A stretch of 5,301 bases of DNA. It comes from Sulfurimonadaceae bacterium (lineage in GTDB: Bacteria; Campylobacterota; Campylobacteria; Campylobacterales; Sulfurimonadaceae). The stretch spans positions 1 through 5,301 of the forward strand of contig JAPHSI010000001.1 of the NCBI GenBank assembly GCA_026193155.1, written 5' to 3'. Each line of letters opens with the position of its first letter. Position 1 is the first letter of the stretch. The notes under the pieces are model-generated. The model saw only the letters and a program-made list of their open reading frames with translations, had not been told where the DNA came from and did no database searches. Shown here one piece after another: positions 1-5,150 of this stretch. The position numbers and the translations under genes are program-made.

Positions 1-252
1 GTTAAATGCATCTTCAACTGCTTCTATACTTCTTTGATAGTGTGTTCCTGTACATACACCACATATACGCATAGCTAAAAGTCCCGCATCACGAGGGTCA
101 CGACCTTTTAATATTGTCTCAATCCCCCTAAACATAGTTGAACTTGCGTATGCATCCGTAATAACATTGTTTTCATCTATTACAGCTTCTACTCTTAAGT
201 GTCCTTCAATCCTTGTTATCGGATCTACTATTATGTGTTGTGATTTTGACAT
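1..252 (-). CDS. hydB: [NiFe] hydrogenase large subunit HydB, N-terminal part (cut by window edge)
   Basis: This is the first 84 codons of the catalytic subunit of a periplasm-facing, membrane-bound uptake hydrogenase; the rest lies beyond position 1. The protein begins MSKSQHIIVDPITRIEGH. The TRIEGH motif is seen at residues 13-18, with Glu16 at the position of the proton-relay glutamate of the family. RICGVCTGTH at residues 62-71 is the N-terminal RxCGxCxxxH motif, whose Cys64 and Cys67 should bind the Ni-Fe centre. The start is ATG at 252-250. It shares one base with the hydA stop codon (TAATG), and a strong GAGGGAG ribosome site lies inside the hydA end. This implies translational coupling and a HydA-HydB pair. 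As in this family generally, the subunit has no signal of its own and should be carried out by HydA's Tat signal. The C-terminal cysteine pair and any maturation tail cannot be seen. Confidence 0.96.
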   Translation of the reverse strand, partial: MSKSQHIIVDPITRIEGHLRVEAVIDENNVITDAYASSTMFRGIETILKGRDPRDAGLLAMRICGVCTGTHYQRSIEAVEDAFN

Positions 253-1490
253 TATTCAGCTCCCTCTTTACATTCTTCTTTTTTTCCAGCTATCGCACTT
301 GCAGCTGCATGTATACCTATACCGATACCTGCTGCAGTTAACAATCCTAAACCAAACTCATCTACAGTTTTTTCAACTCCACCGGTTGGAGCTTTAAAGT
401 GGGTATCTGCCATTGGTCTCTCTTGAGCATATTTATCCCAAAATTGTGGTTCGCTACATCCGATACATCCATGACCGGAACCTATTGGCCAGTTAACACC
501 TTCGTTGTATCTGACGATTGAACAGTTATTAAAAGTCATAGGACCTTTACAACCCATTTTATATAAACAGAAGTTGTTTTTAGCACCTTCATCACCCCAC
601 TCTTCAACAAACTCACCTGCATCAAAGTGTGCACGTCTCTCACAGTTATCGTGAATTCTGTACCCAAATGCAAATTTTGGTCTGTTTAAATGATCTAATT
701 CAGGTATCTGTCCTGTTAAAACAAAATGTAGGATTGTTCCTGTAATGTTTGAAGGATTTGCAGGACATGCAGGAATATTAATAATAGGTTTACCTTTTAC
801 AATATCCTGAACACCAACTGCATTAGTAGGATTTGGGGCAGCAGCAGGAACACCGCCAAATGTAGCACATGTACCGACTGCAACCATTGCTGCGGCATCT
901 TTAGCTACATGTAACAGATGCTCTTCAAATGTCTCACCTTTTGCACCTATTGTGCCGTAAAACCCATTCATGCCAGTCGGGATAGAACCTTCAACGACAC
1001 AAAGATATTTTCCTTTAAATGTATGCATGGCTTCTTCTAGGTGCTCTTCAGCCTGATGACCTGCAGCTGCCATAATAGTCTCATTAAATTCTAAAGATAT
1101 AACCTCTAGAATCAATTCATCTATAGTAGGAGCATCACTTCTTAAAATAGCCTCCGAGTTTCCTGCACAATCTTGAAGTTCTAACCAAATAACAGGAACT
1201 CTATTCATAAGTTCTGCCGCTTTTGCTATAAGCGGTGTAAAATTAGAAGGAAGCATTAACGCAGCACAGGTAGCACTCGCCCACTTCATAAAATCTCTTC
1301 TATCTAAACCTTCTGCTTCCAAAACATTTGCTATGGAATTTTTTGTAGCCACCTCTGTTTGTTCTAGCTCATTTAATCTTTTAGTCATTGTCTGCATCAA
1401 AGAATCATAATACTCAGTACCGCGATTAGTATTTATTTTTGATCCTTTAGCACTGAACATCTTTGCTAAAGCTTCTCTTCTTTCAACCAT
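252..1490 (-). CDS. hydA: [NiFe] hydrogenase small subunit HydA, Tat-exported, membrane-anchored
   Basis: This is the electron-transfer subunit of a respiratory H2-uptake hydrogenase, 412 aa, most like the group 1b HydABC enzymes of Wolinella and Helicobacter. It would pass electrons from the Ni-Fe site through three Fe-S clusters to a cytochrome b. A 63-residue polar, partly helical N-terminus precedes the twin-arginine motif RRDFMK (64-69) and a hydrophobic stretch; cleavage after AKA (89-91) is plausible. Proximal-cluster ligands are Cys108, Cys208 and Cys242, but residue 111, normally the second Cys of CxxC, is Asn (CAGN). Distal ligands are His280, Cys283, Cys308 and Cys314, with standard spacing. 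The medial cluster has Cys323, Cys342 and Cys345, as in [3Fe-4S] enzymes. Residues 379-401 form a Gly/Ala-rich hydrophobic anchor before a charged tail. The two extra cysteines of O2-tolerant enzymes are absent at the CxxC site. I chose ATG at 1490 over an in-frame TTG at 1505 because AAGGGTGG sits just upstream of the ATG. Confidence 0.96.
   Translation of the reverse strand: MVERREALAKMFSAKGSKINTNRGTEYYDSLMQTMTKRLNELEQTEVATKNSIANVLEAEGLDRRDFMKWASATCAALMLPSNFTPLIAKAAELMNRVPVIWLELQDCAGNSEAILRSDAPTIDELILEVISLEFNETIMAAAGHQAEEHLEEAMHTFKGKYLCVVEGSIPTGMNGFYGTIGAKGETFEEHLLHVAKDAAAMVAVGTCATFGGVPAAAPNPTNAVGVQDIVKGKPIINIPACPANPSNITGTILHFVLTGQIPELDHLNRPKFAFGYRIHDNCERRAHFDAGEFVEEWGDEGAKNNFCLYKMGCKGPMTFNNCSIVRYNEGVNWPIGSGHGCIGCSEPQFWDKYAQERPMADTHFKAPTGGVEKTVDEFGLGLLTAAGIGIGIHAAASAIAGKKEECKEGAE
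260..266 (-). promoter_or_regulatory. Ribosome binding site of hydB inside hydA
   Basis: GAGGGAG on the minus strand lies seven bases before the hydB ATG and encodes part of the last HydA residues (KEGAE). It is one of the strongest ribosome sites in the window, which suits near-equal production of the two subunits. Confidence 0.65.
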
Positions 1491-1493
1491 AAT

Positions 1494-1502
1494 CCACCCT
1501 TT
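1494..1502 (-). promoter_or_regulatory. Ribosome binding site of hydA (decides the start)
   Basis: On the minus strand AAAGGGTGG is followed by six or fewer bases and then ATG at 1490-1488. An upstream in-frame TTG at 1505-1503 would make this purine-rich stretch coding and has no good Shine-Dalgarno sequence of its own. The ATG is therefore preferred. Confidence 0.7.
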
Positions 1503-1513
1503 CAATTACTTGA

Positions 1514-1556
1514 TATTCCAAAACTGAATAATCATTCATTCAATTTTAGTGGAATA
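1514..1556. repeat. Outer inverted repeat TATTCCA/TGGAATA
   Basis: TATTCCA at 1514-1520 and its exact reverse complement TGGAATA at 1550-1556 are separated by 29 bases. They enclose the TGAAT palindrome, and the two symmetric elements have centres only about 1.5 to 3.5 bp apart. The pair could be two half-sites for a second regulator, flanking contacts for the same one, or the base of a stem in the hydA leader. A chance match cannot be excluded. Confidence 0.4.
1525..1542 (-). promoter_or_regulatory. Putative TetR-family operator upstream of hydA
   Basis: On the minus strand this reads TGAATGAATGATTATTCA. It has perfect TGAAT/ATTCA arms at its ends, and an inner version, TGAATGATTATTCA (1538-1525), is a 14-bp palindrome with one mismatched pair. 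TGAAT-type palindromes are typical binding sites of AcrR/TetR-family repressors. A TetR-family gene is encoded about 2.2 kb upstream on the same strand. The site abuts a candidate -10 hexamer. Assignment to that particular regulator is inference; A+T-rich sequence yields short palindromes by chance, so confidence is moderate. Confidence 0.45.
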
Positions 1557-1590
1557 AAACTTTAAGATAACTTATACTAATACTATTTAC

Positions 1591-1615
1591 TTAAAAAACT
1601 ATTTAATTTTTTTAA
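1591..1615. repeat. A/T-only inverted repeat after the hydrogenase large-subunit gene
   Basis: TTAAAAAA (1591-1598) and TTTTTTAA (1608-1615) are perfect 8-bp complements with a 9-base loop, starting directly after the stop codon of the upstream gene. In the minus-strand transcript the 3' arm contains a run of U. Without any G-C pair the stem is weak, so it is at best a poor intrinsic terminator. It leaves open whether the upstream block reads through into hydAB. Confidence 0.3.
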
Positions 1616-2875
1616 TTAATGTGTTGTACAGACTGAGCAAACATCAAATGTTTTAAATACCAGTTCTGCAATTTTCTCATCTTTAAGTCCAACCATAGCT
1701 TTTTGTGAGATGCCCTGGTTTTCTCTACTTCCACCGGCAAGATTCCATTGTGTAGGTGTTATAATCTCATAATTTTTTATTTTGCCTTCTTCAAGTTCTA
1801 CCTTATGAATGAGTGAACCTCGTGCAGCTTCAACTGCACCAACACCGCTTGCTGATATTTTTGATATATCTACTTGTGGTTCTATATATGAAGCTTCACT
1901 TATATCAAGTTCTTTAAGTAAGGCTTTAGAGTGATTTAGAAGTTGTGCCATCTCACAAACTCTAGCTAGTATTCTACTTAATATACTGTCTCCGTATCTT
2001 CTATGTGAATCTTTAATGAGTGGTATTTTCTTTAGCATAGCACGTGAGAGTGGTCCAACTTCATAGTATTTGTCTTTAAAAGATACGTTTTTAGCGTATG
2101 AAGATTTGTTCTTTTCCTCTTTAACATACTCAAACGGTAATTTTTTTGAGACCCTTGTTTTATGTGATTTTCCGCTTTTAAAGTAAGAATTCCCTCCAAA
2201 AACTATAAACCTGTCATAACTTTTACCAAGTTCAAGCCACTCTTTTTCATAAATTTCTTTTAATATTTTTGGTAAATCACCTTCACTATTTAATGCCATA
2301 TCAACATTATCACATAGTATAAACTTCTCTACATCAACATCGATTACATTTTTTTCAAAAAACTTGATTGTCTCATCTATATAAGAGTGAATCTTTACTA
2401 TATCCATACTTGTCACATCACATACAACACCACCTACTACTGCGTAAGATGTATGCGGGTATTGACCTCCAAAAGTAGCTATAGCTTTACCCATAAGTTG
2501 TGAAGCATATGACGCTTTTAATACTTCTTGTTTAAAACCAAAAAGTGGAAATAACGTAAGATAAAACCATTTAAAATGATTATGTATGAGTTCAAAATTA
2601 AGAGTAAGTTCCCTGATTATCTCAGCTTTTTTTGATATCTTTATATCTTTATAACAACTCTCAAGGGCTTTAACTGTTGCTATTAAATGGGCATGACCGC
2701 AGATACCGCATACTCTAGGGTTTATAACCAGTGCATCCAAAGCATTTTTACCCTTTAAAATATTTTCAACACCCCTTGTAGAATTAAACTTTATATCTAC
2801 AAACTCTATCTTCTCATCTTTAAAGTTAAAGTCAAGTGTAGCTTCACCTTCTATTTTTTCTATCAGTTTAATCAT
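1616..2875 (-). CDS. Cytosolic [NiFe] hydrogenase large subunit without C-terminal maturation tail (group 2-like)
   Basis: This 419-aa protein should hold the Ni-Fe(CN)2CO centre and pairs with the small subunit encoded just upstream. Visible motifs are KIEGE (residues 7-11, Glu9 at the proton-relay position), RVCGICGHAH (54-63; ligands Cys56 and Cys59), EAARGSLIH (349-357), TPTQWN (373-378) and the terminal DVCSVCTTH (411-419; ligands Cys413 and Cys416). The reading frame stops straight after the final His, where most large subunits have a peptide that a protease removes after nickel insertion. Regulatory hydrogenases (HoxC/HupV) are known to lack that peptide. The usual DPC is DVC here, and the chain is short for the family. 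No signal or membrane segment is evident, so the enzyme should be cytosolic. Its ATG overlaps the small-subunit gene by 8 bp. It may be an H2 sensor or a soluble uptake enzyme; the fold is certain but the role is not. Confidence 0.93.
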   Translation of the reverse strand: MIKLIEKIEGEATLDFNFKDEKIEFVDIKFNSTRGVENILKGKNALDALVINPRVCGICGHAHLIATVKALESCYKDIKISKKAEIIRELTLNFELIHNHFKWFYLTLFPLFGFKQEVLKASYASQLMGKAIATFGGQYPHTSYAVVGGVVCDVTSMDIVKIHSYIDETIKFFEKNVIDVDVEKFILCDNVDMALNSEGDLPKILKEIYEKEWLELGKSYDRFIVFGGNSYFKSGKSHKTRVSKKLPFEYVKEEKNKSSYAKNVSFKDKYYEVGPLSRAMLKKIPLIKDSHRRYGDSILSRILARVCEMAQLLNHSKALLKELDISEASYIEPQVDISKISASGVGAVEAARGSLIHKVELEEGKIKNYEIITPTQWNLAGGSRENQGISQKAMVGLKDEKIAELVFKTFDVCSVCTTH

Positions 2876-3746
2876 CTATCAGCTTCTTTTGTAATCTCTC
2901 TATAGTAAATGCTTTTGTTATTCCTGCAAGTGTAAGATAGGTTCTTTTATTGACACCTAAAGGCAGCTCTTGTGGTATACCCATATTTTTTTTCGTACTA
3001 AAGAGGTTTTCTCTAGGAAAGCTTGGTTCTGTGCATCCCATACAAGGTAGACCTGCCCTTGTTTTTGAGTTTACTTCATTCCAAAGTATTTTGTTACAAC
3101 TTCCATGTGTGAAAGGAGCCTGACAACCATGCTCGTAAAACATACAACCCTCAAGTTCTCCAAACTTATGATTATCTACCTTATATTCAAAATATTCGTT
3201 TCTAGTGCATCCGTTATGTATACTATATGCAAAGTATTCTTTTGGTCTTAAAAGATTGTCTAGTTTTAATTTCAATTCTTGCTTGATAGAAAAAAGTGTA
3301 TTTACCAATATATCCGGATGCACGGGGCAACCTGATACATTTATGGCTTTATCTCTAAACTCTTCTAGCCTGTCTATTTTTTTTTCTTCATCAAAAAACA
3401 GCCCTGTTACATCATTATAAGCGCCACCTTTAAATATCCCGCCAAAAGATGCACAAGTACCCACACTCACGATTTTTTTAACTTTTTTTGCATATTTTTT
3501 TATAATATCAAGGATTGGTGTATTCGCTCTTAAAAAATCATCAGATATTCCACCCTCTACAAGTAATATATCACATTCAATATCTTTGCAAACTATATCT
3601 TCTAAGGAGTACTCTGAATCAATTACAGGATGGTATATAAATTCAAAATTATCTAAAAAATATTCTAAATTCGGGTAGTTAAAAAAGGCATGTGTATTAC
3701 CATTACAAGACAAAGCACTTAACCAAAGTACTTTTAGCTTTTTCAT
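2868..3746 (-). CDS. Cytosolic [NiFe] hydrogenase small subunit (group 2-like, no Tat signal)
   Basis: This 292-aa Fe-S subunit forms a pair with the overlapping large-subunit gene. It starts directly with MKKLKVLWLSALSCNGNTH, so there is no twin-arginine leader, and no C-terminal anchor is seen, unlike HydA in the same window. Proximal-cluster residues are Cys14, Cys98 and Cys140, with Asn17 replacing the second Cys of CxxC; CSGN-type sites are known in group 2 uptake small subunits such as cyanobacterial HupS. Distal ligands are His177, Cys180, Cys201 and Cys208, the last pair seven apart. Medial-region cysteines are 217, 235 and 238, in a GLPCMGCTEP context typical of group 2. The gene starts only 2 bp after the tetR stop, with a weak ribosome site, so its translation is probably coupled to tetR. 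Whether electrons go to a metabolic acceptor or the subunit serves signalling cannot be read from sequence. Confidence 0.93.
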   Translation of the reverse strand: MKKLKVLWLSALSCNGNTHAFFNYPNLEYFLDNFEFIYHPVIDSEYSLEDIVCKDIECDILLVEGGISDDFLRANTPILDIIKKYAKKVKKIVSVGTCASFGGIFKGGAYNDVTGLFFDEEKKIDRLEEFRDKAINVSGCPVHPDILVNTLFSIKQELKLKLDNLLRPKEYFAYSIHNGCTRNEYFEYKVDNHKFGELEGCMFYEHGCQAPFTHGSCNKILWNEVNSKTRAGLPCMGCTEPSFPRENLFSTKKNMGIPQELPLGVNKRTYLTLAGITKAFTIERLQKKLIDD

Positions 3747-3748
3747 CT

Positions 3749-4336
3749 TTACACACTCAAGGCTTTGTAGATATTATTTGAGATATCTTCAACATATTCA
3801 TCTAACTCTTTTGGTAGGATATTTTCACCTTTTAAAAAGACCATTCCGCCAAGATAACCCATAAACAAACCAAAGGCACTAAAAAAATCTTGGTCTCTTA
3901 GCTCTCCACACTTAACACCCTCTTCAAAGTAGATCATTATCTCAGTTACAAATTCATTTACACATATCATACCCTGACAGCTATCAACAAATACCTCACG
4001 ATTTGATAAGTAGATGCGTAAAAAATAGTCTATCATTTCAGGTTTTATAGATGCAGTTTCAAAGTACATTTTTATAATCTTGGTAGTTTTTTCTTTAGTA
4101 GATATATCTTCTTCGTTAATCTCTTTAATCTTTTGACCAAGATAAACAGATATATACTGAATTATCTCTTTTGCCAAAATATCTTTAGATTTAAAATAGT
4201 TGTACATATTTCCGACACTCATCTTAAGAGAGTTTGCAATGTCGGGAATTGTGGTATTATAAAAACCTTTAGAAGCAAAAAGTTCTAAGGATTTTTGTAT
4301 TATCGCCTCATATTTTTGACGTTTTTTCGGTGTCAC
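3749..4336 (-). CDS. TetR/AcrR-family transcriptional regulator
   Basis: This is a 195-aa DNA-binding protein of the TetR fold. The N-terminal third matches the family helix-turn-helix: a first helix around KYEAIIQKSLELFASKGF (8-25), then TTIPDIANSLKMS (28-40) and the recognition-helix region VGNMYNYFKSKDIL (41-54). The remaining all-helical part would bind a ligand and dimerise; it contains Cys120, Cys125 and Cys143, which might sense redox state or metal, though nothing shows that they do. The start is GTG at 4336-4334, supported by AAAGGA five bases upstream. The gene lies 10 bp after ridA and 2 bp before the hydrogenase small subunit, so it is made together with the hydrogenase. A TGAAT palindrome before hydA is a candidate target. 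The ligand is unknown, and most family members are repressors. Confidence 0.9.
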   Translation of the reverse strand: MTPKKRQKYEAIIQKSLELFASKGFYNTTIPDIANSLKMSVGNMYNYFKSKDILAKEIIQYISVYLGQKIKEINEEDISTKEKTTKIIKMYFETASIKPEMIDYFLRIYLSNREVFVDSCQGMICVNEFVTEIMIYFEEGVKCGELRDQDFFSAFGLFMGYLGGMVFLKGENILPKELDEYVEDISNNIYKALSV

Positions 4337-4341
4337 TAATA

Positions 4342-4347
4342 TCCTTT
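4342..4347 (-). promoter_or_regulatory. Ribosome binding site of the tetR gene (supports a GTG start)
   Basis: AAAGGA on the minus strand lies five bases before GTG at 4336-4334 and shares one base with the ridA stop codon (TAA at 4349-4347). Good spacing and the absence of any nearby in-frame ATG support the GTG start. Confidence 0.7.
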
Positions 4348-4724
4348 TATATAAGTGCTATAGCATCTATCTCAATAAGAGCATTTTTAGGTAGTGTTTT
4401 AACGGCTACGGTTGAACGCACCGGTTTATGATCTAAAAATGCTTCTTCATATATACCGTTTACAAGTATAAAGTCATCCATAGATGCAAGAAAAATAGTA
4501 GTTTTAACAACTTTGTCCATAGAACTTCCAGCTTCTTCCAAAACAGCTTTTAAATTTGCCATCACTTGTTTTGCTTGTGGTGCAATACCGTCTTTTAATA
4601 TATCTTCACAACCGTCAGGAAGTAGAGCTATTTGACCTGATGTATATACCATGCCATCTGCTACTACAGCTTGTGAGTATGGACCTATTGCCGAGGGTGC
4701 TTTGTCTGTTTGTACAAATTTCAT
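4347..4724 (-). CDS. ridA: RidA family reactive enamine/imine deaminase
   Basis: This is a 125-aa protein of the RidA/YjgF/YER057c family, full length. RidA hydrolyses reactive 2-aminoacrylate and related enamines/imines made by PLP enzymes such as threonine dehydratase, releasing 2-keto acids and ammonia in the cytosol. Visible family marks are APSAIGPYSQAV (9-20), SGQI (29-32), QAKQVMANLKAVLEEAGSS (50-68), the PVRSTVAV segment with Arg103 at the catalytic arginine position, and EIDAIA (118-123) with the conserved Glu118. The ATG overlaps the stop of the preceding thioredoxin-fold gene as ATGA, and AAAGGA lies nine bases upstream. It is probably a housekeeping passenger in the operon. A link to the regulator or hydrogenase downstream is not obvious, because RidA acts on metabolic intermediates that arise in any cell. 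Confidence 0.95.
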   Translation of the reverse strand: MKFVQTDKAPSAIGPYSQAVVADGMVYTSGQIALLPDGCEDILKDGIAPQAKQVMANLKAVLEEAGSSMDKVVKTTIFLASMDDFILVNGIYEEAFLDHKPVRSTVAVKTLPKNALIEIDAIALI

Positions 4725-5149
4725 TTTAAAAGTCCTTTCTTTAACTTATCATTATATTGCCAATCAACATCATCTACGTGTGAAATAAAGTCTTTAACAT
4801 TCCAATAACCTAAAAATGTATATATAACTTGTTCATCAGATGTTAAAAAATAATGTCTTGGCACTCTTTTATATTTAAGATGTTTTGGAAAATAATCAGC
4901 ATCCCTGTCTATATGTAACAATAGATACTTTTCATCTAATTTTTCTGCTACAGTCCAATCGGACAACGTCCCCTTCTCAAATCTTCTACACCATCCACAT
5001 GTACTACTTGTTATAAGCATATATACGCGTTTATTCTCTTTTTTTGCTTGAGCCATAACTTTTTTATAGTCATGTGAGAATGTAAGTTCTCCTATCTCTT
5101 CACCAAAGAGTGAACTTATAAGTAATACCAGTATAAATAACTTTCTCAT
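4721..5149 (-). CDS. Secreted thioredoxin-fold protein with CGWC motif
   Basis: This 142-aa protein has an N-terminal signal peptide: MRK, then a hydrophobic core LFILVLLISSLFG (residues 4-16), with cleavage likely just before EEIG. The mature part resembles the thioredoxin_7/SoxW-like class of periplasmic thiol proteins. CGWC (51-54) follows VYMLITSST, as expected for the active-site loop, and VPRHYFL (96-102) supplies the likely cis-proline, Pro97. The chain then ends with the usual last strand and helix (YTFLGYWNVKDFISHV). It should act in the periplasm on disulfides of unidentified partners. The gene starts 1 bp after dapE, and its GGGAG ribosome site lies inside the last codons of dapE; its stop overlaps ridA. 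A role in cytochrome or sulfur-oxidation protein maturation is possible but has no support here beyond the fold. Confidence 0.87.
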   Translation of the reverse strand: MRKLFILVLLISSLFGEEIGELTFSHDYKKVMAQAKKENKRVYMLITSSTCGWCRRFEKGTLSDWTVAEKLDEKYLLLHIDRDADYFPKHLKYKRVPRHYFLTSDEQVIYTFLGYWNVKDFISHVDDVDWQYNDKLKKGLLK

Positions 5150-5150
5150 T

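Larger units (their letters stand above)
1491..1615 (-). promoter_or_regulatory. Intergenic control region upstream of hydAB
   Basis: This is the only sizeable non-coding gap in the window (125 bp, very A+T rich). It lies between the stop of the cytosolic hydrogenase large subunit and hydA. Two candidate -10 hexamers can be read on the minus strand. TAAAAT (1548-1543) is immediately followed by the TGAAT palindrome, so a repressor bound there would cover the transcription start. TATAAG (1576-1571) has a T-rich stretch about 17 bases upstream, in the style of campylobacterotal sigma-70 promoters, which usually lack a clear -35 box. No sigma-54 GG/GC signature was seen. Which hexamer is used cannot be decided from sequence. 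The hydAB operon probably has its own promoter here, but read-through from the upstream block is not excluded. Confidence 0.5.

Noticed and set aside
167..397. Open reading frame on the plus strand across the hydA/hydB junction
   Set aside because: It overlaps two certain hydrogenase genes on the other strand and its translation resembles no protein; it is a shadow frame.
1250..1285. Lipoprotein-type cysteine in the HydA leader (ASATCAA, Cys75)
   Set aside because: The Cys lies at the start of the Tat hydrophobic stretch without a lipobox; an AKA cleavage site further on fits better.
1491..1505. Earlier TTG start for hydA adding five residues (MKGWI)
   Set aside because: The extra codons are the Shine-Dalgarno sequence of the ATG at 1490, and TTG has no good ribosome site upstream.
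1591..1615. Strong intrinsic terminator after the cytosolic hydrogenase genes
   Set aside because: The stem is made only of A-T pairs, with no G-C core, so I list it only as an inverted repeat.
1491..1615. Sigma-54 promoter for hydAB, as used in some H2-sensing systems
   Set aside because: No GG-N10-GC signature could be found on the minus strand in this gap.
3205..3420. Open reading frame on the plus strand inside the cytosolic small-subunit gene
   Set aside because: It is entirely antisense to conserved Fe-S ligand-bearing sequence and has no ribosome site or recognisable features.
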